Notes: generated by a model from the letters alone, not told the origin. A stretch of DNA of 64,000 nucleotides from Alteribacillus bidgolensis (GCF_002886255.1 NZ_KZ614149.1:434001-498000), one strand, 5' to 3'; numbered from the stretch's first letter, positions 1 to 8,515 are shown. Translations and numbers: made by a program.

Positions 1-45
1 TAAAAAAAATCTATTATATATAAATAGCTAAGGGTTTGATAAAGG

Positions 46-378
46 ATGGAACAATATATTTGTAATTATTGTGGAAAAAAGTATGCTATTACGTCCGTTA
101 TATGGAAATGTACGTGTGTCGGTTTATTAAATTTGGAGAAAGGCTCCTAAAATAAATGTGGAATCATGGAATCGCTATTGCTGCCTACGCTGCACGTTGT
201 AATATTGCTTGCGATATTTATCTAAGAGATGAAACGTCCTCAAGAAAATTGCCAAATGAATGGTGCCACAATTAAACAAATCCAGGGAACTCGGGAAGGT
301 TTGAAAGCAGCTGACCAACAAGCGGTAGCAGAAGGGATAGCTATAGCAGCACCAGCGCTTGTATCAGCTATACCCTAG
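46..378 (+). pseudogene. Decayed copy of the threonine-synthase-like PLP enzyme
   Basis: This is a broken second copy of the intact PLP enzyme gene at 2373-3476. The first codons read MEQYICNYCGKKYAI, matching the zinc-ribbon start of the intact copy. Reading then stops, and after a large internal deletion resumes with AAYAARCNIACDIYL, GATIKQIQGTRE and AEGIAIAAPA in shifted frames. The PLP-lysine segment (PTLSFKDRG in the intact copy) is absent, so no enzyme can be made. The leader just upstream of the ATG (aagggtttgataaa) also resembles the leader of the intact copy, so the duplication included upstream DNA. Confidence 0.85.
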
Positions 379-422
379 GATAAAAGAGCAGCTAGAGTAT
401 GAAAGCTGCAGGAGGGATAACG

Positions 423-1418
423 ATGAAAAGTAAGCCAACCATTAAAATAATTGCAACTGGTGGAACGATTGCGGGAGCTGGCTCTTCAAATACAATAACC
501 ACTGGATATAAACCTGGTGCCTTAACCATTGAAGAACTATTAGAGGTAACACCGGACCTAAACAACTTTTCCAATATAGAAGTAGAACAGTTGTTTAATA
601 TTGATAGTGTGGATATGACAACAGAATGTTTATTGACGTTGAGTAGATACATTAATGACACATTGTTAGATGAAGAAGTAGATGGTGTTGTAATCACACA
701 TGGAACAGACACACTGGAAGAAACAGCTTATTTTTTACACTTAGTGATTAAAAGCCATAAACCAGTTGTAATTGTCGGGGCAGTTAGGCCAGCAACAGCC
801 ATTAGTGCAGACGGTCCGTTAAATCTCTATAATGGTGTGAAAGTGGCTTGTGAGCGCCAGTCACATGGTAAAGGTGTACTGGTTGTCCTAAATGACAGAG
901 TTGGTTCTGCACGGTACATAGGGAAAATGAATACTACAACGGTCGATTCGTTTAAAGCTCTTGAACAGGGGTATATAGGTGCAATTGTAGGAGGAGAAGT
1001 ACACTTCTTTTATAAAGATATTACCAGGCTTCATACAGTGGATTCGATTTTCGACGTAGAATCAATTGTCGAATTGCCTAAAGTTCCAATTATATATACT
1101 CATCTAGGAGACGATCGACATTTATATGACGCAGCCGTTCAGGTAGGTTCTAAAGGTATTATAGTGGCTACTGCTGGGGGTTATACCATATCTAAACAAG
1201 CAGAGCAGGGGATTCAAGATGCTTTGAAAAAAGATGTGGTAATCATAAGGTCCTCACGATTAAGTACGGGAATTGTTAGCCGAACAAATATCGATAATGA
1301 ACAGGATTATATTGCAGCTGACTCGTTCAACCCTCAGAAAGCCCGGATTCTTCTTATGCTTGCATTAAATGTTACTAATGATAAAGATGAAATACAACAT
1401 TTATTTCAAAAGTATTAA
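423..1418 (+). CDS. ansA: L-asparaginase
   Basis: Predicted to hydrolyse L-asparagine to aspartate and ammonia. The 331-residue protein has both family signatures: ATGGTIAGAGSS near the N-terminus, carrying the nucleophilic Thr, and THGTDTLEETAY near residue 90, carrying the second catalytic Thr-Asp pair. Length is normal for bacterial asparaginases. The start at 423 is preferred over an in-frame ATG at 399 because a strong AGGAGG lies a few bases before it and the family N-terminus begins there. No signal peptide is evident, so it is probably cytosolic. It sits in an amino-acid-degradation cluster with a RidA protein, a PLP enzyme, an acidic-amino-acid/dicarboxylate symporter and an aspartase relic, which fits an Asn to Asp to fumarate route. 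Confidence 0.9.
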   Translation: MKSKPTIKIIATGGTIAGAGSSNTITTGYKPGALTIEELLEVTPDLNNFSNIEVEQLFNIDSVDMTTECLLTLSRYINDTLLDEEVDGVVITHGTDTLEETAYFLHLVIKSHKPVVIVGAVRPATAISADGPLNLYNGVKVACERQSHGKGVLVVLNDRVGSARYIGKMNTTTVDSFKALEQGYIGAIVGGEVHFFYKDITRLHTVDSIFDVESIVELPKVPIIYTHLGDDRHLYDAAVQVGSKGIIVATAGGYTISKQAEQGIQDALKKDVVIIRSSRLSTGIVSRTNIDNEQDYIAADSFNPQKARILLMLALNVTNDKDEIQHLFQKY

Positions 1419-1490
1419 AGGGTGAATTTAACAGGGATTTCATGATTATTTTGGTGTTAATTATGGAGTTATTAAAGGAGAAGTATTTTT

Positions 1491-1645
1491 ATGAAAACAG
1501 AAAAAGAAAAGCTCGTAGTAATTATGGTTGATCATCCTTTTAAAGGATTGGCTTTATTGGTGAATTTTCAACTGTACAACGGAGTATGGGAATGAAGGGT
1601 CCAGGTTTCCAGAAACCATCCCGTCAATACTCCTGCATGCGTTAA
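1491..1645 (+). pseudogene. Short degraded ORF of unknown family
   Basis: An ATG with a good upstream AAAGGAG opens MKTEKEKLVVIMVDHPF and stops after 34 codons. A frame change near 1555 would continue with GEFSTVQRSMGMKGPGF for another 25 or so residues. I do not recognise the family. The strong ribosome-binding site followed by an early frame break suggests a gene remnant rather than random sequence. It lies among other decayed genes. Confidence 0.4.
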
Positions 1646-1736
1646 GACGAACAGTATATAAAAAGTTATATGTATTGACTTTTTATATAAAAAAGTATAT
1701 GATTAGGTAGACTTAAATAAATTGAGGTAGTTAGAG

Positions 1737-1860
1737 ATGGAAGAAAGTAAGAAAATATTAGAGAATTTTTTCCCTTTAGCAAATCTACTGCAAAATGTTT
1801 GGATTAAACTGGGAAGTCGTTACTCATGATTTGATGAACCCACAAAGCTCTGTAATGTAA
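1737..1860 (+). pseudogene. Remnant of a YheO-like PAS-domain regulator
   Basis: The reading MEESKKILENFFPLANLL changes frame near 1797 and continues as GLNWEVVTHDLMNPQSSVM. The second part matches the typical start of YheO-like PAS-domain transcriptional regulators (N-x-E-V-V-x-H-D-L ... S-S). The helix-turn-helix C-terminus is missing. In related clusters such regulators often sit beside RidA and PLP-enzyme genes, so this was probably the lost local regulator of the adjoining catabolic genes. Confidence 0.5.
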
Positions 1861-1925
1861 GGCATTTTTTTAATGAAAGGATTGGTTGAATGAAATCAAA
1901 CAGAAATCAAGTTAAGGAGAATCAA

Positions 1926-2300
1926 ATGAAAAGCATCTCTGAAGTTGGAAATTTAAAATCAAATGGACACTATGCATTAGCAACAGTTCATCAGAACATT
2001 GTCTATGTATCAGGACAATTTTCCATTAATCCAGAAACACGTGAAAAGAAATTTGGTACCATCGAAGAAGAAACAATACAAGCACTTAAAAATGTGGAAA
2101 TAATTATAGAAGCAGCAGGAAGTAAAAAAGAGCAAATTTTACGTATGACATTATATATTCCGGATGTGAAATTTTGGGGTAAAGTTGATGCTGTTTATAA
2201 AGAGTTTTTCGGTGAACATATACCGGCTCGCACCATTGTACCAACGAATGAATTGCATTTTGGTTTCAAAATTGAAATGGACGCGATTGCTTATATATAA
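1926..2300 (+). CDS. RidA family enamine/imine deaminase
   Basis: RidA (YjgF/UK114) proteins hydrolyse reactive enamines and imines released by PLP-dependent dehydratases, sparing other PLP enzymes. The 124-residue product has the family core: NIVYVSGQ, the P-A-R-T motif with the substrate-binding Arg at about residue 104, and the closing V/I-E-M-D-A-I-A strand. The start at 1926 has AAGGAG at good spacing and gives the normal family length; an in-frame ATG at 1890 would add 12 residues without family support. The PLP enzyme follows 72 bp downstream, a pairing that makes biochemical sense. Confidence 0.88.
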   Translation: MKSISEVGNLKSNGHYALATVHQNIVYVSGQFSINPETREKKFGTIEEETIQALKNVEIIIEAAGSKKEQILRMTLYIPDVKFWGKVDAVYKEFFGEHIPARTIVPTNELHFGFKIEMDAIAYI

Positions 2301-2372
2301 ATCATTTTTTTATCCTTTTTGTATAAAAAATTATATTTTATATAGAAATTTCTTTGAAGGGTTTGATAAATA

Positions 2373-3476
2373 ATGGAACAATTTATATGTAACAGTTGTG
2401 GGAAAATGCATGATATTACACCAACCCGATGGAAATGCGAATGTGGTGGCGTATTAAACATCGTAAAAGATACCCCAAAAGTTGATATTGATGCTTGGAG
2501 TAACTATCCAAACTCATTATGGCGTTATTTTGAAACCATGCCATTCGCAAAAGATTCAAAGACATGGAAATCTGTGACCATGGGGGAAGGTCAATCCCCT
2601 TTAATCGTTGTAGATCCTATGGAGTCAAATACGCATGTAAAAGTTGATTATATGATGCCTACATTATCCTTTAAAGATCGAGGAGCCGTTGTTTTGATGA
2701 TAAAAGCAAAAGAATTAGGGGTATCAAAAGTAATTGCTGACAGCAGTGGTAATGCAGGAACAGCTTATGCAGCTTATGCAGCACGTTGTAATATTGCCTG
2801 TGATATATATCTAAGTGATGAAACTTCACCTAAAAAAATCGCTCAAATAAAAGCTCATGGAGCAACGATTAAAGAGATTCGTGGTACACGAGAGGACATT
2901 GCAGCTGCTGCACAAAAAGCAGTAGACGAAGAAAATGTTTTTTACGCAAGTCATGTGTATAATCCCTATTTTTATGAAGGAACGAAAACATATGCCTATG
3001 AAATTTATGAACAATTAAATGGTGCGCCTGATACTTTAATTATCCCGGTTGGAAACGGTACGCTTCTCCTAGGTGCGTACTATGGCTTTAAAGAATTATT
3101 TGAAAATGGATTAATAGATAAACAACCGAAAATCGTTGCCATTCAAGCGGAGAACTGTGCACCTCTTGTGAAAGCTTACCAAACCGGGGAGGAAGTAGCA
3201 CAACCTGTTACGAAAAGAGGTACTTTAGCGGAAGGGATAGCTATTGCTGCCCCAGCGCGTTCCAAACAAATTTTAGAAGCTGTACGTAATACCAATGGTA
3301 CCTTTATTGATATTGAAGAAGATGAGATTCTGCGTGCACGAGCCAAACTTAGTGAGAAAGGATTTTATGTGGAAGTGACATCAGCAGTAAACTATGCTGG
3401 TTATCTCAAGTATAAAAAGGTACCAGAAGAAAAAATCATTATACCTCTTTGTGGTGCAGGTATTAAATCAAAATAA
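2373..3476 (+). CDS. Threonine-synthase-like PLP-dependent enzyme
   Basis: Fold-type II PLP enzyme of the threonine synthase/threonine dehydratase superfamily. Residues 1-30 form a small zinc ribbon (CNSCGK ... CECGG) as in ThrC-like proteins. The PLP lysine is in PTLSFKDRGA (about residue 106), and the phosphate-binding loop is SSGNAGTAYAAYAAR. A glycine-rich segment GNGTLLLGAYYG follows. At 367 residues it is close to Bacillus ThrC in length. It is not next to hom or thrB. Its neighbours (asparaginase, RidA, FAH enzyme, dicarboxylate symporter) suggest a catabolic beta-elimination role, for example on a hydroxy- or diamino-acid. The substrate is inference. A broken paralogue lies at 46-378. 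Confidence 0.8.
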   Translation: MEQFICNSCGKMHDITPTRWKCECGGVLNIVKDTPKVDIDAWSNYPNSLWRYFETMPFAKDSKTWKSVTMGEGQSPLIVVDPMESNTHVKVDYMMPTLSFKDRGAVVLMIKAKELGVSKVIADSSGNAGTAYAAYAARCNIACDIYLSDETSPKKIAQIKAHGATIKEIRGTREDIAAAAQKAVDEENVFYASHVYNPYFYEGTKTYAYEIYEQLNGAPDTLIIPVGNGTLLLGAYYGFKELFENGLIDKQPKIVAIQAENCAPLVKAYQTGEEVAQPVTKRGTLAEGIAIAAPARSKQILEAVRNTNGTFIDIEEDEILRARAKLSEKGFYVEVTSAVNYAGYLKYKKVPEEKIIIPLCGAGIKSK

Positions 3477-3479
3477 AAA

Positions 3480-3798
3480 CTAAGTCGGATCCCCAATTAA
3501 CAAGAGGGAAAGGATTTGATACTTTTGGCCCTTTAGGTTCATTTATTGTAACAAGTATAAATCTAACTAATTTAAGAATTGTTACAACTTTAAATGGACA
3601 AGTTGTACAAGATGGTAATACAAATGATATGTCATTTTCAATACTTTCTCTCATCAGTTGGATTTCACAGGTTATGATACTTGAGGCAGGTGATGTTCTG
3701 ACTACAGGTTCACGTTCTAGAAGTTGTTCAATGAAATCAGGAGACCCGTGATAGTTGAAGTAGAGCATATACGTGAACTTTGTAACTATGTAAAGTGA
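3480..3798 (+). pseudogene. C-terminal fragment of an FAH-family enzyme
   Basis: This is a broken copy of the C-terminal third of the intact FAH-family gene at 5830-6633. The readings TRGKGFDTFGP, TTLNGQVVQDGNTNDMSFS, SWISQVMILEAGDVLTTGS and the end LCNYVK line up with the intact protein. It has no start codon, lacks the metal-binding N-terminal half, and has frame damage near 3740. Together with the decayed copies at 46-378 and 5560-5836, it indicates duplication and partial loss of the cluster. Confidence 0.85.
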
Positions 3799-4016
3799 CT
3801 TTATATCAACGAAGCTTAAATAATGAAAGTGTAATATGTAAAACGATCTATTTAATATATGGTTTTTATACGGGGGTGAACAGTGGGAGATAACTTCGAC
3901 CCACCCCTTTTCAATGAATATACAGAATAATAATTTATTAAATTTCTAATAGGCATTGAGAGACGAGGAGTTATCATGATTGTTGTTAATATAAGACAAT
4001 CTAACCACTAGTTTGA
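3799..4016 (+). other. Intergenic stretch, no supported gene
   Basis: AT-rich DNA with no ORF supported by a ribosome-binding site. A weak hairpin, GTGGG/CCCAC around 3882-3904 followed by a short T run, could act as a terminator. Everything else looks like degraded sequence between the FAH fragment and the symporter. Confidence 0.3.
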
Positions 4017-4031
4017 ATGGAAGCGCTTTCT
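4017..4031 (+). promoter_or_regulatory. cre-like site (CcpA operator)
   Basis: ATGGAAGCGCTTTCT matches the Bacillus catabolite-responsive element pattern WTGNAANCGNWNNCW at every defined position. It lies about 235 bp before the symporter start. CcpA bound here could repress (or, if upstream of the promoter, activate) the symporter in rich sugar. The DNA between site and gene contains small ORF relics, so the regulated promoter is not certain. Confidence 0.6.
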
Positions 4032-4266
4032 GTAAAATATAAAATACAAATTTAATGGGGAGGTTATTTTGAAATCGGAAAGACTTTCAAATCATTAATG
4101 CGTTATTTTTGGGAATAATTATGAAATTATTGCTAAAAGTTGTTAAAACCATTTTTTATGGAAAGTGTTGGGTTATAGTAGGCGGAACGTAAAATGTTGG
4201 CGATACCCTTATTGCAGCTTAAGGAAGATGTGATTTTGATTACTACAATTTATAGAGGAGGGAATT

Positions 4267-5523
4267 TTGTTGGGTAAAATAAAAAATATCGGAATCTTGC
4301 CACAGATTTTAATTGCTTTTGTAACCGCTATCATTTTCGGGGTGATTTTTGGCCCCAGCATTAGTGTTGTTCAACCTTTGGGGGATCTGTTCCTGCGGCT
4401 TATTGAGTTTATTATTGTACCCTTGATCTTATCCACCCTTGTAGTTGGGGTTGCAAGCATCGGAGACATGAAAACTTTGAGTAGAATTGGCGGGAAAACA
4501 TTTGTTTATTATATTATTACCACTGCTTTTGCCGTAAGCATAGGTCTGGCCGCTGCCATTCTGTTCAAACCGGGCGAGGGCGTTGACACTTCCATAGCCG
4601 TATCCGGTAAAACACCTGAGCCGAATGAAACCGGAGGCGTTATTAATGTTTTATTAAATATCATTCCGACTAATCCAGTTGCAGCTTTATCAAATGGAGA
4701 CATTTTGCAAATTATATTCTTTGCGCTATTTTTGGGCGTGGGCATTGCAATGGTCGGGGAAAAGGCAGAACCTGTATATCGTTTTTTTGATGGATTTGCC
4801 GAGATTATGTACAAAATCACCTGGGTTGTGATGAAGCTTGTTCCAATCGGGGTTTTCGGTTTACTAGCACCTATTATCGGGAGTAATGGTCTATCAATTT
4901 TGCTTCCTTTGTTAGAATTGATTGTGGTAGTTGCAGTTAGCTGTATTGTACATGCAGGGGTGACGTATTCCATATCGGTCAGAATACTTGGAAAAATGAA
5001 CCCTCTTAAGTTTTTCAAAGGAATATTGCCAGCCAGTCTTGTGGCCTTCAGTACACAAAGTAGTTCGGGGACATTACCGGTAACGATAAAAAGCTCTGAA
5101 GATAATTTAGGTATAAAAAAGAAGGTATCAAGTTTTGTTTTGCCCTTAGGTGCTACCATTAATATGGATGGAACGTCACTTTATATAAGTGTAGCTACAG
5201 TGTTTGCTGCTCAGGCATACGGGGTCGATTTGTCTTTCAGCCAGATCTTGATGGTTGTTCTGATCGCAACCTTAGGCTCAATCGGGACAGCCGGAGTACC
5301 GGGAGCCGGTTTAATCATGTTAACGTGGACATTATCTACTGTTGGTTTACCTCTGGAAGCCATCGCATTAATTGCGGGGGTTGACCGTTTTATGGATATG
5401 TTCCGGACTTCGACGAATGTTACCGGTGATGCTGCAGCAGCTCTTTTCGTCAACACCACTGAAGATAAAGCCGATAGCAAAGCCGATAGAAATCTTGATT
5501 CTGCACAATCTTTTACGGGGTAA
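4267..5523 (+). CDS. Dicarboxylate/amino-acid:cation symporter (DAACS, SLC1 family)
   Basis: Membrane symporter importing C4-dicarboxylates or acidic amino acids with H+ or Na+. The 418-residue length and multiple hydrophobic segments fit the GltP/GltT/DctA family. The diagnostic serine-rich hairpin (FSTQSSSGTLPVT, about residues 258-270), the NMDGT motif (about 299-303) and the late FRTSTNVTGD motif (about 379-388) are present and intact. The start is TTG, either 4267 or 4270; AGGAGGG lies just upstream. Together with asparaginase and the aspartase relic it suggests aspartate or related dicarboxylate use. A cre-like site lies upstream. Confidence 0.9.
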   Translation: MLGKIKNIGILPQILIAFVTAIIFGVIFGPSISVVQPLGDLFLRLIEFIIVPLILSTLVVGVASIGDMKTLSRIGGKTFVYYIITTAFAVSIGLAAAILFKPGEGVDTSIAVSGKTPEPNETGGVINVLLNIIPTNPVAALSNGDILQIIFFALFLGVGIAMVGEKAEPVYRFFDGFAEIMYKITWVVMKLVPIGVFGLLAPIIGSNGLSILLPLLELIVVVAVSCIVHAGVTYSISVRILGKMNPLKFFKGILPASLVAFSTQSSSGTLPVTIKSSEDNLGIKKKVSSFVLPLGATINMDGTSLYISVATVFAAQAYGVDLSFSQILMVVLIATLGSIGTAGVPGAGLIMLTWTLSTVGLPLEAIALIAGVDRFMDMFRTSTNVTGDAAAALFVNTTEDKADSKADRNLDSAQSFTG

Positions 5524-5559
5524 ATCGCAAATGAAAATTTCTAATCAACAGTATAGGAA

Positions 5560-5836
5560 ATGACTGAAGGAATGGTACAAGAGGTACTTTAACAGTTCAG
5601 AAAAAAAGGGTTGGTGTAATTACTGCAGTCAATCCTCATATAGGTTATGAAAGTGCAGCTTGCGAGAGGCTATCCTAACTGGAAAATAAGTTAGAAGAGA
5701 ATTACTTAACTGTTTATTATCAGAAGAGGAGATTGAATGCATACTTGATCCGTATGAAATGACTAATCTAGGGATTTCTGGTACAAGATTAGTAGCTAAT
5801 CGTGGGAAAACTGTAAATGGAGCTGATGTATGGTAA
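5560..5836 (+). pseudogene. C-terminal relic of aspartate ammonia-lyase
   Basis: The reading KRVGVITAVNPHIGYESAAC, then EEEIECILDPYEMTNLGISG after frame breaks, matches the C-terminal domain of aspartases (ITAVNPHVGYE ... ILxPYEMTxPGI). The N-terminal two thirds with the catalytic loop are gone and there are several frameshifts. The stop overlaps the next gene's alternative start (TAATG). An intact copy may once have followed the symporter as an Asp-uptake/Asp-deamination pair. Confidence 0.75.
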
Positions 5837-6633
5837 TGCAGGTATTACAAAAAACACAGAAAATAGTTCGTTATCAGAATCATACTGGTAAAATATATTA
5901 CGGAATTGTTGAGGATAATGAAATTTTACAATTGTCCAGTAATTTTACTGATATTGTAAAAAACGAATTAAAATTTGAAGGTGTAAGGCTTAAATACAGC
6001 GATGTGAGAATATTAGAGCCAGTATCTCCCTCAAAAGTTATTAATTTCGGCTGGACATATGCTGAACATGCAAAGGAGACTGGGGGAAACGCTTATCTCA
6101 AGGAACCATTTCTGTTTTTAAAGCCGACATCTTCCTTGATTCCAAATGAGGCGGAAGTCATTCTTCCTTCTAGTGATTTAACAAAACAAGTGGAAATGGA
6201 GGGTGAAGTCGCACTTGTTATTGGGAAACGTGGGAAAAATATAAAAGAAGAAGAAGCAATGGATTATATTTTTGGCTGTACCATTTTTAACGATATTACT
6301 GCAAGAGATCTTACGAAAACAGACCCTCAATTCACACGCGGAAAAGGCTTTGATACTTTTGGCCCAATGGGGCCGTGGATTGTAACTGGTTTAGATCCAA
6401 CAAATTTAAGAATAGTCACAACTTTAAATGGCAAAGTTGTTCAGGAAGGTAATACTAATCAGATGTCATTTTCAATTCCTTTCCTTATCAGCTGGGTTTC
6501 TCAGATTATGACCCTAGAACCGGGTGATGTTCTAGCAACTGGTTCATCTTCAGGAAGTTGTCCAATGAATTCAGGTGACATGGTTCTTGTGGACGTAGAG
6601 TATATTGGTAAGTTACGTAACTATGTAAAATAA
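5830..6633 (+). CDS. Fumarylacetoacetate hydrolase (FAH) family protein
   Basis: FAH-family enzymes hydrolyse, hydrate or decarboxylate 2-oxo acids using a divalent metal. The 267-residue product has the usual N-terminal extension, then the core with NFGWTYAEHAKE, the metal-ligand pattern E-x-E in EMEGEVALVIG, and Asp in FNDITARDL. The conserved R-G-K-x-F-D-T-F-x-P-x-G-P motif and the end EPGDVLATGS are also present. The ATG at 5830 has GGAG at 7-bp spacing; ATG 5836 overlaps the stop of the aspartase relic and is an alternative. Substrate unknown. A C-terminal fragment paralogue lies at 3480-3798. Confidence 0.82.
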   Translation: MVMQVLQKTQKIVRYQNHTGKIYYGIVEDNEILQLSSNFTDIVKNELKFEGVRLKYSDVRILEPVSPSKVINFGWTYAEHAKETGGNAYLKEPFLFLKPTSSLIPNEAEVILPSSDLTKQVEMEGEVALVIGKRGKNIKEEEAMDYIFGCTIFNDITARDLTKTDPQFTRGKGFDTFGPMGPWIVTGLDPTNLRIVTTLNGKVVQEGNTNQMSFSIPFLISWVSQIMTLEPGDVLATGSSSGSCPMNSGDMVLVDVEYIGKLRNYVK

Positions 6634-6863
6634 CAAGTAAAAAACGATTAGAATGATCAACAAAATAGCAAGCAGAACTAGAACTAAAGAAAACGGTCTT
6701 GGAATATCACCATGCATCGAAAGATGAGAGTATTTAGATATTCTCGAAAAAAGGCTGTCTTTGGGATAAGTATTAAAATAGGGGTTGTGGCTGAGAAAGA
6801 ACAACTAATATAAAAGAGTTATTTTTACACAGAACAACGATACTGTGAAAAATTATCTAACTA

Positions 6864-6894
6864 AGAGACGATTACTTTCTAAGTGATCGTCTCT
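6864..6894 (+). terminator. Strong hairpin, probable terminator
   Basis: AGAGACGATTACTT and AAGTGATCGTCTCT form a 14-bp stem with one G-T pair and a 3-base loop. It lies about 230 bp after the FAH gene. The following T run is weak. Confidence 0.6.
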
Positions 6895-6934
6895 TCATAT
6901 TGTATGTGCCCACTATGTACATTACCTCTAGGGT

Positions 6935-7100
6935 TCAATTTCCGAAAGGCGAAGGTCGTTGTAGCCGCTAGTCGAAGGCAAGGGTACAGGGCTACCTGGA
7001 ATCTGAAGGAAGCTGTAGACAAACATTCGTCCTAAGGAACACGGACCTTATAATAGGCTGACTTTCCGAGGAAACAGGTTCTAGCGCTTTCGACAAGAGG
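6935..7100 (+). mobile_element. 5' fragment of a bacterial group II intron RNA
   Basis: The segment contains the phrases GTCGTTGTAGCCGC, AGTCGAAGGCAAGGGTACAG, GGCTACCTGGAATCTGAAGG and AGGAACACGGACCTTATAAT. In order and spacing these recall domain I-II of Bacillus group II introns. No reverse transcriptase follows; the sequence runs into unrelated DNA near 7100. A 3' fragment of a group II intron lies at 13262-13576. Assignment is by recognition and needs a covariance-model check. Confidence 0.55.
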
Positions 7101-7197
7101 CATAAGAATGACCCATGGATTTGATTATCTTGAAATTGAGTCTTCAAGTAAAGGGGGGCTTATATGGAATGTTAGTCGTAACGAAAGGGTTTTTTGA

Positions 7198-7520
7198 TTG
7201 TTAAAAAAAGTGATATTTTTGGTTTGTATAGCGATGGTTGTGTTAGTACTTGGAATGGTGGTAACTACACCATCCGAATCAGCCTTTAATAAATGGGTAT
7301 CCGAAAAACACAATATAAAGTGTGAAGCAGATGGAAGTTGTTTTAATGGAAAAGTCAAATAAGGTTTAGTTCCTCTCATTTTAAAAGCGCCGGACTATTT
7401 GCTTCGCAGGAACAAAAATTTGAAGATCCTGATGGAGGAGAAACAATAGTTAGAACTTTAGGTGTGTTCGGTCAGTTAATTGAGATGGAGAACAGCAAAC
7501 TATGGGAGGTCCTCAATTAG
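7198..7520 (+). pseudogene. Frameshifted DUF4359-like small membrane-anchored protein
   Basis: A TTG start after AAAGGG opens a 54-codon frame: a hydrophobic N-terminal helix (VIFLVCIAMVVLVLGMVV), then TTPSESAFNKWVSEKHNIKC and CFNGKVK, stop. In another frame the sequence goes on as SAGLFASQEQKFEDPD, then ETIVRTLGVFGQLIEM to a stop at 7518. The combined order (TM helix, NPSE-like segment, two Cys, then K-T/V-x-T-L-G-V-F) resembles DUF4359-type proteins. One insertion or deletion near 7355-7365 would join the two halves. Confidence 0.55.
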
Positions 7521-7539
7521 GTTTTATCTAACTGAGATA

Positions 7540-7619
7540 GGAATTTATCTCGAATTCAAGTCTTCAACAAACGGGGGCGAATATTGAATAAGGAGTTGTC
7601 GAATGCGACAGCTCTTATT
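7540..7619 (+). repeat. Short repeat with GGGGGC core plus terminator-like hairpin
   Basis: TCTTCAACAAACGGGGGCGA lies just before a hairpin (AATAAGGAGTTGTCG / CGACAGCTCTTATT, 7587-7619). Variants of the GGGGGC motif occur at 7140-7160 (TCTTCAAGTAAAGGGGGGCT) and 8045-8075 (TGCACTAACGGGGGCAATAG). The three copies lie within 1 kb in an accessory region. Confidence 0.5.
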
Positions 7620-7696
7620 GTGTTAAGAGCAGAAGAGTTGAAGAAGAAAAATATATAAAATATTGTTAAAATTTTAATTCGGCACAGGAGGGAATT

Positions 7697-8038
7697 ATGA
7701 TTGATAATATAGAACTGACACGATTTACATTAGTAGATGTTATTGAAAGGAAAATACATTTCACAAGAACAAATACTATATTCGATAAAACAGACTTTAA
7801 AGATAATGATGAAGGTGAAATGCTAGCTTATAATGAAATGTTGGTAGATGTTAAAGAAATGAAGGAAAATGAATTTGTAAACAAGTACCTAAATATAATA
7901 AAAAAACTTGCAGTACAGTTTGAAGACGAAGAATTCAATGATAAAAGGGAAGTAGAAAAAAAGTCAGGATACAATAATGCGATTATATCCATCTTGAAGT
8001 GTATTAACCCAATTTATGAGTATGACTTAGAAGATTAG
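7697..8038 (+). CDS. Hypothetical acidic protein
   Basis: The 113-residue product has a strong AGGAGGG at proper spacing before its ATG, so it is probably a real gene. I do not recognise the family. It is acidic and lysine-rich, with no signal peptide or transmembrane helix. The C-terminal half looks helical (KYLNIIKKLAVQFEDEEF). It is followed by a GGGGGC repeat and faces a HEPN-motif gene on the other strand. Its size and place in an accessory region would suit an immunity protein or antitoxin, but nothing in the sequence proves that. Confidence 0.6.
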   Translation: MIDNIELTRFTLVDVIERKIHFTRTNTIFDKTDFKDNDEGEMLAYNEMLVDVKEMKENEFVNKYLNIIKKLAVQFEDEEFNDKREVEKKSGYNNAIISILKCINPIYEYDLED

Positions 8039-8155
8039 TCATATCGTCTTATTGCACTAACGGGGGCAATAGTTGAAGAAGCCTTGGATTACCCTAAACA
8101 TTTCTTGTTCTATAAACGGGCGCGTTTATTTAATAAGTCGTCCTTTTTTATGCTG

Positions 8156-8515
8156 CTATTGGATAAATTTTAAAGTAGTAAGACGACTTTCCACCAGTTG
8201 ATAACAATTCTTTAATTGTTTAAATTCTTTTTCCTTCAGATTTTTCATATGGCAGATTTTATTTCGGATTGGAGTCAGTTGATAAAGTTGTTTTCGTTCC
8301 ATTTCCGTGAAAAATTTCTGCAAGGGAGGGTATTTAGCGAAGTAAGGGATCAATTCGTGATAGTAGCAAGTCGCAAATGCATGCTTTTCCTGGGTTCGAT
8401 GTTCCCAGGCAGTGCCGTAGGCAGCTAATAATTCAGCGGCTATCGTCTTGCGGAGGCTTGTCTCAATGGCATATAGGTATTGATAGGATTGGGTCATCAA
8501 AGAAAGAGTGTTCAA
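8156..8515 (-). CDS. HEPN-motif protein, possible RNase-type toxin or Abi-like protein
   Basis: The 119-residue reverse-strand protein ends with the segment TPIRNKICHMKNLK, which contains R84-N-K-I-C-H89, an exact R-x4-H HEPN signature. An earlier helix has the pattern YAIETSLRKTIAAELLAAYG, as in Swt1/Abi-type HEPN domains. HEPN domains are often metal-independent RNases in toxin-antitoxin and abortive-infection systems. The start is TTG at 8515 with GGTGA upstream; an internal ATG at codon 7 is an alternative. No MNT antitoxin is next to it. Function is inference. Confidence 0.55.
   Translation of the reverse strand: MNTLSLMTQSYQYLYAIETSLRKTIAAELLAAYGTAWEHRTQEKHAFATCYYHELIPYFAKYPPLQKFFTEMERKQLYQLTPIRNKICHMKNLKEKEFKQLKNCYQLVESRLTTLKFIQ

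Noticed and set aside
4509..5159. Long open frame (216 codons) on the reverse strand
   Set aside because: It is the exact antisense of the symporter gene, has no ribosome-binding site, and its translation has no family pattern.
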